DNA of 64,000 nt, taken from positions 1 to 64,000 of the forward strand of contig NZ_JAFMOX010000043.1 of assembly GCF_019049655.1 (NCBI RefSeq), in the 5' to 3' direction. Position numbers and translations under genes: made by a program. Within the stretch, counting starts at the first letter, position 1. Every line of letters begins with the position of its first letter. Positions 16,546 through 26,879 of this stretch are shown here, piece by piece. The stretch is from Rahnella rivi (GTDB lineage Bacteria; Pseudomonadota; Gammaproteobacteria; Enterobacterales; Enterobacteriaceae). The notes beneath the pieces are model-generated. The model saw only the letters and a list, made by a program, of their open reading frames with translations, had not been told where the DNA came from and made no database searches.

Positions 16546-16685
16546 CTCCGCCTCCTCATGTTTTATAAGAGAATATGCAGAGAATACTACAGACTTTTAA
16601 ATCGGTGACCTAACTTTATGTCAGGCATGAGCAACGTTGGCGCGCTGCCCACATTATTGAAGTGATGGCTGAGTTTCGTTAAACG

Positions 16686-17222
16686 CTAATAAGCAGAATG
16701 CCAGTCGTTACCTAACTGCCAGCGGGACTGCCAGTGAGCAAGGTAGGTTTGTGCCAGGTCAGGCACATCATGCAGTACCAGTGCGTTCTCCGAATTCGAA
16801 CGCGCGGCAGACAGGGTATAGTTATATGATCCGGTTTCGACCGTCTGGCCATCAACGATAATCACCTTGTCATGCATTATTTTAAACTGGCTGACGGTGC
16901 GCACCGGGATCCCCGCATTCACCAATAAATTCATCGCGGCCACACTGGCTTTCCCGCGATTGCCGCCCTCATCCAGTACCACCTGGACATCGACGCCCCG
17001 TTTCTTTGCTTCGACAAGGGCCCCGGCAATGTCGGGCGAGGTAAACGAGTACCCCATCAGGCGAATGCTTTGCCGGACATCATTCACCGTTTGCAGTACC
17101 AGCTGCTGCGCGCTGCCTTCCGGTGAGAATCCCACCTGTACCGACGGGGCCGCGCTGGCGGTGCAAACGCCCACATTCAATAATATGGCCAGTAAGGCCA
17201 CCCGCAATCTGTTGTTCTTCAT
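16686..17222 (-). CDS. nuc: Exported PLD-type endonuclease (Nuc family)
   Basis: 178 aa from ATG 17222, which overlaps the previous stop (TGATG). A signal peptide (hydrophobic residues 8-24, TASA cleavage) is followed by one phospholipase D domain. The HKD motif is H117-x-K119 ... D124 in KIMHDKVIIVDG, then ETGSYNYT. Single-HKD proteins of this size match pKM101 Nuc, a periplasmic nuclease that acts as a dimer. It ends the gene series downstream of traI. In pKM101 nuc is also carried near transfer genes. Its role in conjugation is not established; it may degrade extracellular or periplasmic DNA. Confidence 0.85.
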   Translation of the reverse strand: MKNNRLRVALLAILLNVGVCTASAAPSVQVGFSPEGSAQQLVLQTVNDVRQSIRLMGYSFTSPDIAGALVEAKKRGVDVQVVLDEGGNRGKASVAAMNLLVNAGIPVRTVSQFKIMHDKVIIVDGQTVETGSYNYTLSAARSNSENALVLHDVPDLAQTYLAHWQSRWQLGNDWHSAY

Positions 17223-17491
17223 CAGTCTGTTTCCTCCTGGTAGGGCAATGCATAAATCCCTGATGACACACTGGCGGTCAGCAGGCAAAAGGAACCTTCG
17301 CCACAGGACGCGTCCCAGGTCAGGTTTTCCGGCACGCACTTAGTCAGACAGGTAATGGCCACCTTCAGTGCCTCGTGGTGCAATCCCGGATGGGTTCTGA
17401 AACACACCCGCTGATGCTCGATATCATCATCGCTGAACATAAAGCCATGCAGGTCAAAAAAGTGGATCGACAGTGCTTTTTCACCCTTCAT
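17222..17491 (-). CDS. Unknown 89-aa protein coupled to nuc
   Basis: The start at ATG 17491 was chosen for its upstream GGGAG. The stop overlaps the nuc ATG (TGATG). The small soluble protein has four cysteines (RVCFRTH, TCLTKC, DASCGEGSFC) and a SDDDIEHQRV segment. There is no signal peptide. No family is recognised. Tight coupling suggests it is co-expressed with nuc and could be an inhibitor or accessory protein, which is only a positional guess. Confidence 0.55.
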   Translation of the reverse strand: MKGEKALSIHFFDLHGFMFSDDDIEHQRVCFRTHPGLHHEALKVAITCLTKCVPENLTWDASCGEGSFCLLTASVSSGIYALPYQEETD

Positions 17492-17551
17492 CGTTTTTCT
17501 CCCAACACCGCGCAAAGCCACCTCAAACCCGGTGGCCTGCACGACCTCGCC

Positions 17552-18346
17552 TTATTTCATCGCATTATCGATGGCCTGCTGCATCACCTGAGCGGACACG
17601 ACGCCCGGAATGACCGTCGTGTTGTCAGCGGTCGCGTTCTCTGCCGGCATCACGATGATCCCCGGCGTCCCGGTTAATCCCAATAGCTCGGCCAGCGCAC
17701 TGTTACCCGCGATCAGGGCATCTGCCGTTGCGCGGTTCGCGACGTCTTCTTCTCCTGCGCCCGCTGCCGTGGCCACTTTTTCAATATCGTCTGACGTCAG
17801 TTTCCCTTCGTTATGGCCGGTGCCGTAAATCCCGTTGTGGTAGGCCATATAGGCATCAGCCCCCTTCTGTTTCCAGATGGCCAGACCCCGGCGTGACGCC
17901 TGCGTAGACTCGGGGTAATGCCCGGCAAAAATCGTCCAGTCACGAAAAGCAAACCGCACGCCTGGATTACTGGCCATGACCTGCTCCATTACCGGGGCCA
18001 TCATGCTGCAGGCGATACATTCGTAATCAAAAAACTCCGTCATAATCACTTTCGAATTTTGCGGGCCTTTCACTGGCACGCCGTCGAGCTGCATCAGCAG
18101 CCGGTGTCCCTTCAGCACCGACTGTGCCATCAGCTGTGCCTTGATGGCTGCCTGCTGCGCCTGCAGCTTTTTGCTCACCTCGATGAGCACTTGCGGATGG
18201 GCCACTAGGTAATCGGCGGCAATCTCGCCGATGCGTGACTGCTGCGCCGGTGTGAAGTCTTCAGGCTCTGCGGCGCCGGCGTGGATTGAACCGAAAGTAA
18301 AACTCAGGGCGAGCGAAAGCGCCGCCGCGTTAAAACGGTTTGTCAT
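17552..18346 (-). CDS. DsbA-like periplasmic thiol oxidoreductase
   Basis: 264 aa. ATG 18346 has an AGAGA site upstream. The signal peptide runs to about residue 26 (HAGAAEPE). A helical N-terminal extension (IGEIAADYLVAHPQVLIEVSKK) is followed by a thioredoxin fold with active site C110-IA-C113 in FFDYECIACSMM and cis-Pro TGTPGIIV at about residue 220. Such proteins form or shuffle disulfides in the periplasm. It follows traI after 82 nt, in the tra direction. Because TrbB here has lost the second active cysteine, this protein could be the dedicated oxidant for the cysteine-rich TraN, TraU and TraH. That link is an inference. Confidence 0.85.
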   Translation of the reverse strand: MTNRFNAAALSLALSFTFGSIHAGAAEPEDFTPAQQSRIGEIAADYLVAHPQVLIEVSKKLQAQQAAIKAQLMAQSVLKGHRLLMQLDGVPVKGPQNSKVIMTEFFDYECIACSMMAPVMEQVMASNPGVRFAFRDWTIFAGHYPESTQASRRGLAIWKQKGADAYMAYHNGIYGTGHNEGKLTSDDIEKVATAAGAGEEDVANRATADALIAGNSALAELLGLTGTPGIIVMPAENATADNTTVIPGVVSAQVMQQAIDNAMK

Positions 18347-18428
18347 GATGATGTCTCTCAAAGAAGGATCCCGGTGTCACCGGTGAATAAAAGGTTGTGC
18401 CGCTGCCAGCGGTATGTCGCGGTGTTGA

Positions 18429-21400
18429 TTAACGTTCTTTCTGAATATGTCGGGCGGCTTCGTGGGTAATTTCTTCCCGCTCCGGTTCCCGGCCCCGGCT
18501 TTCGGGCGGTAACGTCAGTTGCCCCTGTTTTTCCAGTTCACGCGCCGCGCTGGCCAGCGCCCGCTCTGACAGGTCATTTTGTGGGTTTTTAGCGGTGCCG
18601 TGCGCTTTATCCTGCTCGGCCTGCACGTAGCGGAGTGCTTCTGCCGACACCAGGCTTCCCTGTGCGTTTTCAGCCGGCAATACTGCACTGGCAAACTGAC
18701 CCGCCCCGGCAAGGGTGGCCAGCACGGCCCGAATGGCACCGTTGTTGTCCTGCAGGGCTTCGTTTTGGGCAATCAGGCCGGATGCCTGACGGATAAGCGC
18801 GGCGTAGTCCGGCAGTTTCTCACCCGGTAGCACCGGTATTTCCTGCCGCATGTTCTGAACGACACGCTCTACCAATTGTGCTGACAAAGCTGACACATCC
18901 TGCCCTTTAGTCTCGGGAAGCTGAATTTCAGACGGGGGATGCCGCGTCTCTTCAATAGCCCAGAGTGCCTGGCGAAGCAGGGCAGACTCATCCGCCGGCC
19001 GTTCTTCTGCCGGCAGATACCGCAGGATCTCCTGCAACTCAGACTGGACCAGCCTGAGCAACGTGGCATCCGGCCTGACTGTCCGGTCAGTCCCCCCGCC
19101 CGCCACTTTCAGCAGCTGCGCGGACGGCATCTGCCGACCGGTGAGCAGCAATACGCCTGCCGCCGGGTTGCCTCGCGCCGCCGCCAGCGCCTGCGTCATA
19201 TCGCTGACTACAATCGTGTCACCGTTACGGCTTTTTTGTACCACCGCCGCCTGGGCGCCCTCGGTCGTCAGCTGGCGTACCGGCCCGGTCTGTATCTGGC
19301 CGGTGTCTGACTGAAGAGGAAACATCGTCAGACCCGCCGTTTTGCCGTTGCCGTCATAAACCGGTAACGCCAGATGCGGCATCGGATATTTCCTGGTCGG
19401 CGGAATAATCCGCGCCGTTACGGGGTTCTCTTTTAACCCCTGTTCCCGCAGGTAGGTTCGCCCAATTGCCGTTTTGCCCACCGGCTGCCCCATTGCCCAG
19501 ATACTCCGGGCCTGTGTCCGCTCGGACTCGGGTGTCAGGGCGTCATGTGCAGTCGTCGGGCCGTTATCCTTTTGCCGCAGCGTATCCATCCAGTCACGCA
19601 GGCCGTCAGTGTAAATCTGCACATGGTCGCGGGCGCGGGAGGCGTTGATGTAAAAGGCCCGCATGCCGCTCATTCTCTTACGCGCACCGTCCGTCCCCTC
19701 CAGGGCAATCACATAGTCCGTACTGGCCCCTTGTGCGCCGTAGCCCGTCACCGCCCAGGCATAATCAATGTGCTGGTCTGCCAGCGTCCTGCCCGGCGTA
19801 ATGACCTTTTCACCCCCGGCATTTTTGAGCACCACCTCGCCGTTGTCCCGCAGCGTTTCAATCCGGTACTGTTCATGAGCATCATGCCCCGCCTGCTTCT
19901 GCGTTTTGCTCATGCGCACGCTGTCACCTCCCCGCAGCTCAATCTCACGCCGTTCAAACACCTCAATCTCGGTCACATTCAGCTCCGCCGGGGAGTAATA
20001 GTGCATACGGTCATTCTCATCGCGCAAAAACACCCGATCCGTGCCCTTGTCCACGCCCGTCACGCTCAGATAACGCTCGTTGGCCAGCACCACCTGCCCC
20101 GCCTTCCAGTCATTGATTCGGTTAAAATCGTGGCGCCCCCCGGTAATGCGATCCAGTATCGGGACGGTTATCGCCTTATCCCCCAACACTTTCTCATCCA
20201 CCATTGCCTGATGAATGCCGGTGTTGATCCCCTGCCGGTCTTCATGCAGCTGTACCACAATCATGGTGCGCTCACGGGCGTCCGGCGTCCGGCTCATGTA
20301 GTCCCGGATAATGGCGGACACCGGCGAATCCGTTTCAATAACCGAGCCGGCAGGGGAGACGGTGTTACCCATACGCGGCACCGTCGTCGGTGACACCTGC
20401 TCAATTTTCTCGAGGGCTGCACCGGCTTTGTTCTCAATAACGCTGTAAACGGCAGATTTCAGGTCATGATTACGCTGGCGAACGATTTCGTTCATGACGG
20501 CAACGTCGATGGCACTGCGCTCCTGCATCAGCGTGAACGGTGCCCCGCTTTCCGGTGACTGCAACTGACCGGTATCGCCCACCGGCACGGCACGCCCTTC
20601 CCCGCGCGATATCGCCTGATAGGCGGCAGCGGTGTCCTGATTCCCCAGCATCGAGGACTCATCAATCAGAAAAATCGTCTTGGTATAACGCACGTCTTCA
20701 CCTGCCGCCGTGCGCTGTTGCCAGTCCACCACGAAGGATTTAAGGGTCTGCGCCTCGATGCCAACATCACGCATTTCCTTCACCGCACGGTGCGTCGGTG
20801 CCAGACCAATCACGAGCGGTCGTTCACTTTCCGGCAGGGTGTCAATCGCGGCTTTCACCGCACGAAACTGGGTGGTTTTCCCGACACCGGCATAGCCCTG
20901 TACGGCGGTAAAACGATCGGGACTTTGCAGGATAAGCGTCGTGGCTGCCTTCTGCCCGGCGGTCAGCCCATTAAGCAAGACCGGGTCAATCGTGGCCATC
21001 AGCGGCGTCTGGGTATTTTTACCCGTTTCAATTTCCCGGATAATGGTCTTTTCCATCTCCCAGGTTGCCCGCCCCACAAATCCGCCTCCGCCGCCGCCGC
21101 CGACTTTCACCGGGATAAGATCACCCTCTTTAACCTGCCGTGCCACTTCGGCCCGTAATGCCCCCAGATGATTGAAGAACGTGCCCGCCTGCTCCAGCAG
21201 CTTCACCTCGGAAAATGCCACCTCCTTCATCTGAGCAACCGCCCGCGACACGGCTTTTTGCGCATCCGTGAGTAATCCTGCGTTTAACGCTGCCAGCGCT
21301 TCCCCGGCGTCTTCCTTGCCACTGGCCTGGCGGACTAACGCCAGCGGTGAGCGGGTGGTGCGCATACGGCCGAGTTTCTCTTCCGCCTTGTTTTGTGCTT

Positions 21401-24107
21401 CCCCGGTAAAGATTTCAGCCTCATGGCCCGACTGGGCCAGGGCGTTCATGATGTTGCCCGACAGGTCACGGGCGTTGAGGCTGGCCAGCACGATACCGTG
21501 CTCATTGTCCCGGCTCCCCGGTGCACTGACGTAACCATGCGTCAGATACAGCGGACGGTCGGTCGCGACCTGCAGCGGTTTTTTCTGTCCATCGCGTTGC
21601 ACCGTTAATGTTCCCTCACTCACGGCAGTGACCGTCAGCCGGTCGCGGGCTTTCAGCCCATTGGCTTTGTCAGCGGCCAGGGCAAACAGCTGCTCTCCCT
21701 GAGCAACGTGCAACTGTTCACGGGTAAACAGCCGCCAGTCGCCGGTCAGGTCGCTCAGTTTTACGCGGCTCAGAACGCCGTCGCTGTCGATAAGTGACAA
21801 CATGCGCGTCTCCTCATGCACCCGGTCAAGGGTGTAGTGGCGGGTCTCATTTTTGTCTGACCGGTCTTCCAGCACCATCCCCGCCCGGTACGTGGCCGGG
21901 AGCAGCCGCTCCTTCACGCTGGCATAGACCGGCGTGCGGGCTTCGACGGTCACGCCGTCCCGTTCAAGCTTGCCGGCGTTTTGCAGGGCGTCACGGATAA
22001 TGCCGGTCAGATGCTGCTGTTCGCGTGCGCCGGTGACCACAGCGGTGACGGTGGCGTCCGGTGAACTCAGGTCAGCATAGCGCTCAGCCAGTGCCCGGTA
22101 ACGGTCACGCTTATCGCCGATACTGATCACCCGCGCTTCCAGCCCCGCCACCGGTTCGGTCAGACCGTGACGAGGCACGCCGGCGGATGACAGCACCGAC
22201 AGGGCGTTGGCGTTGGACTGCCGCCCGGCGCTGTCCAGGAAAATAAGCTGGGCGTCTTTTTCCTTCGCTTCGCCGCTCAGGACCAGCATCTCCTTGAGTC
22301 CAAGGCGCTCCGCACTTTCCACGATGAGCGTGCTGTGCGGTGAGAGACTGAACCCTTTATCTAAAACGCGGCTGCGGTAGAGGATGTCGTCTTTGAGCAG
22401 CGGTGATTTGCCAAAGCTCAGGCCCCGTTCGGCAGAACTGGCCAATATTTTCACCTCGCGGCCATGCTCACGTGACATTGTCACCAGTTCTTCCGTCACC
22501 TCCCGCAGACGGCCTATCGACGCCGGCGCGTTCAGGATCGCCACCGGCGCAAATTCCACCGCTTTGAGCCGCTCAGGCGTTTCGATGTCTGTCTGCCGGA
22601 AACTGACCACTTTCCCTTCCTTCACGATATCGCCCGCCAGGGCCTGCACCGACAGTTCATCCAGCAGATGAATATGCGAGGTAAATACCCCTTTGTCCCC
22701 GTCCAGCGGGGCCAGCAGGTTTTCAACGATGGCCCGGTCGATTGCCTTGCGCAGATTAGGGATCGACTGTTGCCCTTCCCCCGCCTCATGCGCCGTCATC
22801 AGCAGGTCACCGTAGGTAAAGCGGGTGCGGGTGTCACTGAGCACCGAAATCGCAGTACGCACCGCCTGCATGACGCTTGGCGGCATCGGGCGTTCTTCCT
22901 CCTGTTCAGGCGTCACGGCCCGTGTTTGCGCGGCATCCATCACGTCTTGTATGTTGAAATTCAAACCGGCCATCTGCTGATCCCACCGTGCCTGCAGGCG
23001 GTTTCGGCCAGCCTGCGTCTCTGGTTTGGCGATTGGCGGTTCCGCCGGTGCGTCCTTCGCATCCGTACTTTTTTCCGGCGTTACCTGTCCGGGTTCGGTC
23101 AGACTGACCGTCTCAGCGGTCGTGCGGACAAGGGCGTTCCCCTCTCCGCCCACCTCGATTGCAGGTTCTGAGGGGAAATCCACGCTCGCAGGGGATGATG
23201 ATGGCACGCTGGCCGTGTCAGTTGGCGTCAGTGACGGGCCAGCTGGCGTGCGTGCGCCCTGCGCATCGGCTTCATCGAGTCCGTAACGGCTGATATCGAC
23301 CTTTTTCTGCCGGGTGTCTAACGCCGCGACGTCGCGGCTTTTAAGAGACGCTTCATCCCCAACCTGGGCGGCGATTTCGCGGTGGCGGGACGAAAACTCC
23401 TCCAGCACCGCCTCCGGAAACCCTTTGATTTCCCACAGTTCATGCTTGCCGCCGGTGAGTTCTGTCTCATACCCCATCGCCTCGGTTTTCGCCTTCAGGC
23501 TGTTGCGGTAGATTTTGCCGAAGCTGACCTGATGGCGGTACATCGTCTCAATAAACCCGGCACCGTAAATGGCATCGGTGGCCAGCGCCTTCCACTTCCC
23601 GTCCAACTCGGTCACGTTGGCAACCACCGCATGGGTGTGAATAGCCGGATCGAGATTGCGAGACGTATCGTGGGTAAAGAGCGCCGCCACCATCTTGCCG
23701 GTGGGGACGATAGAGGTGATGCCTTCCTTCGTGTCACGGGCTGAAATCGTCTGCTCCATGATGGCCAGCGTTTCTTTGACCGACTCAATATGGGCCTGCA
23801 GCAGGCGCTTATCGCCGCCGGCCAGGATAAGCATTGAGATACTTTTCGGTGCAGAAAAGGTGAAGTCGTGTCCGGGCCGGTGTACATGATTACCTGACAC
23901 CTCCTTCCCCAGCTCCACGCCATTCGGCAACCGCCCGTGCAGGACATTGGTGAACGCCTCAAGGTCAACGTTCCCTTCCAGACCCAGCTCACGGGCGCCT
24001 TCCCCCAGCCACTGGCTTTGCAGATCATCGAGAAAATAGTAGTTATCTTTGCTGCTGTAATAGCCCGCCGCGCCTGCAGCAGACGCAACGGAGGCAACGG
24101 TCATCAT
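18429..24107 (-). CDS. traI: TraI relaxase-helicase
   Basis: 1892 aa, longer than F TraI (1756). The N-terminal relaxase (MOBF) has tyrosines Y16/Y17 and Y23/Y24 and the metal site H146, H157, H159 (DPAIHTHAVVAN). It nicks oriT and attaches to the 5' end. The C-terminal SF1 helicase has Walker A GYAGVGKTTQF at about residue 1072, then TIFLIDESSMLGN and GYGAQGASTDYVIALEG. Two oddities are visible: a Ser/Pro/Thr/Glu-rich insertion at about residues 280-370 and a run of seven glycines near residue 1004. ATGATG at 24107 overlaps the traD stop. It pilots the transferred strand and unwinds the plasmid. Confidence 0.97.
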   Translation of the reverse strand: MMTVASVASAAGAAGYYSSKDNYYFLDDLQSQWLGEGARELGLEGNVDLEAFTNVLHGRLPNGVELGKEVSGNHVHRPGHDFTFSAPKSISMLILAGGDKRLLQAHIESVKETLAIMEQTISARDTKEGITSIVPTGKMVAALFTHDTSRNLDPAIHTHAVVANVTELDGKWKALATDAIYGAGFIETMYRHQVSFGKIYRNSLKAKTEAMGYETELTGGKHELWEIKGFPEAVLEEFSSRHREIAAQVGDEASLKSRDVAALDTRQKKVDISRYGLDEADAQGARTPAGPSLTPTDTASVPSSSPASVDFPSEPAIEVGGEGNALVRTTAETVSLTEPGQVTPEKSTDAKDAPAEPPIAKPETQAGRNRLQARWDQQMAGLNFNIQDVMDAAQTRAVTPEQEEERPMPPSVMQAVRTAISVLSDTRTRFTYGDLLMTAHEAGEGQQSIPNLRKAIDRAIVENLLAPLDGDKGVFTSHIHLLDELSVQALAGDIVKEGKVVSFRQTDIETPERLKAVEFAPVAILNAPASIGRLREVTEELVTMSREHGREVKILASSAERGLSFGKSPLLKDDILYRSRVLDKGFSLSPHSTLIVESAERLGLKEMLVLSGEAKEKDAQLIFLDSAGRQSNANALSVLSSAGVPRHGLTEPVAGLEARVISIGDKRDRYRALAERYADLSSPDATVTAVVTGAREQQHLTGIIRDALQNAGKLERDGVTVEARTPVYASVKERLLPATYRAGMVLEDRSDKNETRHYTLDRVHEETRMLSLIDSDGVLSRVKLSDLTGDWRLFTREQLHVAQGEQLFALAADKANGLKARDRLTVTAVSEGTLTVQRDGQKKPLQVATDRPLYLTHGYVSAPGSRDNEHGIVLASLNARDLSGNIMNALAQSGHEAEIFTGEAQNKAEEKLGRMRTTRSPLALVRQASGKEDAGEALAALNAGLLTDAQKAVSRAVAQMKEVAFSEVKLLEQAGTFFNHLGALRAEVARQVKEGDLIPVKVGGGGGGGFVGRATWEMEKTIIREIETGKNTQTPLMATIDPVLLNGLTAGQKAATTLILQSPDRFTAVQGYAGVGKTTQFRAVKAAIDTLPESERPLVIGLAPTHRAVKEMRDVGIEAQTLKSFVVDWQQRTAAGEDVRYTKTIFLIDESSMLGNQDTAAAYQAISRGEGRAVPVGDTGQLQSPESGAPFTLMQERSAIDVAVMNEIVRQRNHDLKSAVYSVIENKAGAALEKIEQVSPTTVPRMGNTVSPAGSVIETDSPVSAIIRDYMSRTPDARERTMIVVQLHEDRQGINTGIHQAMVDEKVLGDKAITVPILDRITGGRHDFNRINDWKAGQVVLANERYLSVTGVDKGTDRVFLRDENDRMHYYSPAELNVTEIEVFERREIELRGGDSVRMSKTQKQAGHDAHEQYRIETLRDNGEVVLKNAGGEKVITPGRTLADQHIDYAWAVTGYGAQGASTDYVIALEGTDGARKRMSGMRAFYINASRARDHVQIYTDGLRDWMDTLRQKDNGPTTAHDALTPESERTQARSIWAMGQPVGKTAIGRTYLREQGLKENPVTARIIPPTRKYPMPHLALPVYDGNGKTAGLTMFPLQSDTGQIQTGPVRQLTTEGAQAAVVQKSRNGDTIVVSDMTQALAAARGNPAAGVLLLTGRQMPSAQLLKVAGGGTDRTVRPDATLLRLVQSELQEILRYLPAEERPADESALLRQALWAIEETRHPPSEIQLPETKGQDVSALSAQLVERVVQNMRQEIPVLPGEKLPDYAALIRQASGLIAQNEALQDNNGAIRAVLATLAGAGQFASAVLPAENAQGSLVSAEALRYVQAEQDKAHGTAKNPQNDLSERALASAARELEKQGQLTLPPESRGREPEREEITHEAARHIQKER

Positions 24108-26776
24108 CGTTCAAAACCTCCGGGTTCGTGGTGTTCATCCATATGCTGGTACGCGTCATAATCATCGTGGTGTCGCAGAATGTTCTGTTCCTCCTCGGCC
24201 ATCGCGCGGTTTGCCGTGCCGTACTCCTTCGCCTGGGCCTCCTCAAGGCTTTCCGGTGCCGCTTTCCGGGCACCCAACGTGCGCAGAACAAGCTCGCCCT
24301 TTTCATCCACTTCCACGTCCATTTGCAGATCCGGTGCTTCCCCCTGTACGTCGGCGGCGCCCTCGCTCTGTGCCCCGTCGGCCTGTGAAGCAGGTTTAAG
24401 GCGTTTTAGCGCGAGCAGCTCCAGGGCGCTGAGTCCGGCCAACGGTTTCATGTTGTTGGCAGCAACAGACAAAAATGGTGGGTTTTTCAGCGCGGCAGAG
24501 GTGCATGCTTGAGGGGGTGTGTAGGGTTGCGGTACTACAGGTTCAGGTTCAGGTTTAGTCTGTGTGTTGGCCTCTATCTCGGGTGCCACGCTCTTTCTCA
24601 CCGTTTCCGCCGGCGGAGGATCCTGTCGGATACGCGGGGTGAACGGGCGAACATTCGCCGGCAGTATCGGCACATCAGAGGGTTCGGGTGCTTCTGAACC
24701 CACGCCGTCAAGTGCGGTTTCGGTTTTTTCAGGGTGGCGTTGTGCCGGTTTTGCCACAACCCTGGCAGGCAAGGTGGTGTTCTGACTGACGGCGGACGTG
24801 GGTGGTTTATCGGCCTGTTTTTCGCTTTGAGCGTTAATTTGCCGACCGGCTTGCGGTGTCACCGACGGGCTGGGTGGTTGACCGGCGCGCTGCGGTTCCG
24901 GTTTCGCCGCCGCTTTCTGTCCTTCCAGAATTTCGTCGCCGGTCGGGAAGATAAGGCCCACCGTCTTCGCCACCTGTTCATTCTGGCTGATGATGCGTTC
25001 CAGCTGGGGACTGAGCACATCCTTAAAATCGCGTTCAATCAGCGCCTTGTGATACTTCTTCTGCGGACGGTACTTCAGATCCAGTTTTACCACCGGGTAT
25101 TCCCCCGGCAGACGGGCATAGAAACGCAGGTTTGGCATCGACATGATCTGGTCATAATCGACCACTGGCTCGTTGACCTTGTCACGGCTGATGGAGATAC
25201 CGTCACGGATTTGGTCAAGACCGTAGCTGTTCTGCTCCCGCGCCTCACGGCGGCGCTGATGCCCCAGCTCTTCCTCAACGATTTTCGCCACCTCGGCGCT
25301 CGGCGACCGGCCATAAAAACGGGTGTTGAGCAGGTCGAAAATAGACTTGGCTACCTCACGTCCGTACACGTTGATAAGCTGTGGCATGTTCTGGATGCCA
25401 ATAACAAAACAACCGCCAAATTTGCGCCCTTCAGCCAGCGTCTCGGAAAACTCTGGGATTTTTTGCAAACCGGTTTTTTCATCGATGACAAACCACACTC
25501 GCCGGTCAGGATCTTCCCCCATGCTTTGCAGATAGATCGTGGTCATCGACAGCCACATCGACATCAGCGGACGAACCGACTTGCGATGACGGGCCGTGGT
25601 GGAGATAAACAGCCAGCTTTTGTCGTATTTCGCGTCGGTCATCCACTCCCGGATGCTGAAATCGGGTTTACCTTCCTGATCGAGCCCCTGCAGGTAGCGC
25701 AGGGCTTTGGCGTAGTTGGTGACCACCGAGCGGATCGAGATGGCCGTCTTCTCAATTTTTTCCTCCACCAGGTTGGCGGAAGGCGTGTTTTTGAGAAATT
25801 CGCGCAGGGTTTTCAGATCGATAGACAGAAGTGCTGTGAGAAACTTCTCAATACTGCGATCGCTATGTGAGGCAAACTGCATCGCCGTATCGCTGAAAAT
25901 GGTGCGCGATGAGGACACCCAGAACGGGTCGGACTCGCCCTCCACCGGAATAAGCGAGGCCGTCAGGTTCTCGTAGTCCACCACCTCCCGCGCTTCCCGC
26001 CACAGCACCCAGTTCTCACAGCGCTTGTCGTGTGCGTTGAGGATTTTGTCGATACGTTCGTCATAGTGCGTTTCAATAAAGGTGCCGCCGGAGTCATAGA
26101 CAATCGCCCGGTCCCCACGTTTACGTATAAAGTCGAGCAACCAGCGGATAAGGGTGGATTTACCGACGCCGATGGTGCCGTGGATCAGATAATTCATCAC
26201 CTCGGCATGCCTGACCATATGCAGGCCACCAATCTGCAGATCAGACATCTGTCCGGCCTTTTTCAACTGACGGTTCACACTGACCAGGTCATCCGTCAGC
26301 GTCATGCCGGAGAGATAGGTATCTTCACTCTCTTTTTTGCCAATGCGCCCCACGTACCAAGCAATCACGCTGAACAACAGCAAACACACCGTGCCGCAGC
26401 CTGCGGCACTCAGTTTTAAGTTGTTCACCAGCTGGCCGCCCATCGACTGCATCCAGGGGTCAGCCAGCAGCTGTCCCAGCGTCAGTTTGGTGGTGCACAA
26501 CTGTACGCCGCTATTGCAGTGCCAGCTGATATCCCAAGTCGCCGGGCTTTTCGGGTTCATCAGCGGCACAAAACTGGAAAACAGCCTGCCGGTCCAGTAC
26601 CAGAAACCGTTATTCAGCACATCGGCGGAGGTGACCGCCCAAAATACGCCGCCGGTGGATAACAAAAACAAGAGGAACAGCCAGTTAAAGATCCACTGGT
26701 TGACCTGGGCAAACATACGCAGCCGGTAGGCCGTCATCTGGCCCCCCTGCGTGAGGTATTTCGGTGTAAAACTCAT
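24104..26776 (-). CDS. traD: TraD coupling protein
   Basis: 890 aa. Two N-terminal membrane segments (about residues 28-50 and 110-135) precede a VirD4/TraD ATPase with Walker A TIGVGKSTLI at about residue 200 and Walker B RVWFVIDEKTGL. The C-terminal 280 residues are Pro/Gln/Ala-rich and longer than in F. They end acidic (DDYDAYQHMDEHHEPGGFER), as is usual for the TraM-contacting tail. TraD joins the TraM/TraI relaxosome to the secretion channel and pumps DNA. ATG 26776; a 103-bp gap precedes it. Confidence 0.96.
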   Translation of the reverse strand: MSFTPKYLTQGGQMTAYRLRMFAQVNQWIFNWLFLLFLLSTGGVFWAVTSADVLNNGFWYWTGRLFSSFVPLMNPKSPATWDISWHCNSGVQLCTTKLTLGQLLADPWMQSMGGQLVNNLKLSAAGCGTVCLLLFSVIAWYVGRIGKKESEDTYLSGMTLTDDLVSVNRQLKKAGQMSDLQIGGLHMVRHAEVMNYLIHGTIGVGKSTLIRWLLDFIRKRGDRAIVYDSGGTFIETHYDERIDKILNAHDKRCENWVLWREAREVVDYENLTASLIPVEGESDPFWVSSSRTIFSDTAMQFASHSDRSIEKFLTALLSIDLKTLREFLKNTPSANLVEEKIEKTAISIRSVVTNYAKALRYLQGLDQEGKPDFSIREWMTDAKYDKSWLFISTTARHRKSVRPLMSMWLSMTTIYLQSMGEDPDRRVWFVIDEKTGLQKIPEFSETLAEGRKFGGCFVIGIQNMPQLINVYGREVAKSIFDLLNTRFYGRSPSAEVAKIVEEELGHQRRREAREQNSYGLDQIRDGISISRDKVNEPVVDYDQIMSMPNLRFYARLPGEYPVVKLDLKYRPQKKYHKALIERDFKDVLSPQLERIISQNEQVAKTVGLIFPTGDEILEGQKAAAKPEPQRAGQPPSPSVTPQAGRQINAQSEKQADKPPTSAVSQNTTLPARVVAKPAQRHPEKTETALDGVGSEAPEPSDVPILPANVRPFTPRIRQDPPPAETVRKSVAPEIEANTQTKPEPEPVVPQPYTPPQACTSAALKNPPFLSVAANNMKPLAGLSALELLALKRLKPASQADGAQSEGAADVQGEAPDLQMDVEVDEKGELVLRTLGARKAAPESLEEAQAKEYGTANRAMAEEEQNILRHHDDYDAYQHMDEHHEPGGFER

Positions 26777-26879
26777 GGTTCAGCTCCGGCGAACGCACAG
26801 GATTAAACCGCCCTGATAGGCAGTTCGGGATGGTCAATGAAAAAACGGGGATGAAAGGGACGAAAAAGCAGTAAAGAAC

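Noticed and set aside
16600..16682. Short plus-strand frame ending HIIEVMAEFR
   Set aside because: Only about 20 codons, no start, no recognisable family; may be a gene relic but cannot be supported.
18429..24107. Many long plus-strand ORFs opposite traI and traD
   Set aside because: They are shadows produced by the GC-rich codon use of the minus-strand genes and have no ribosome sites or family features.
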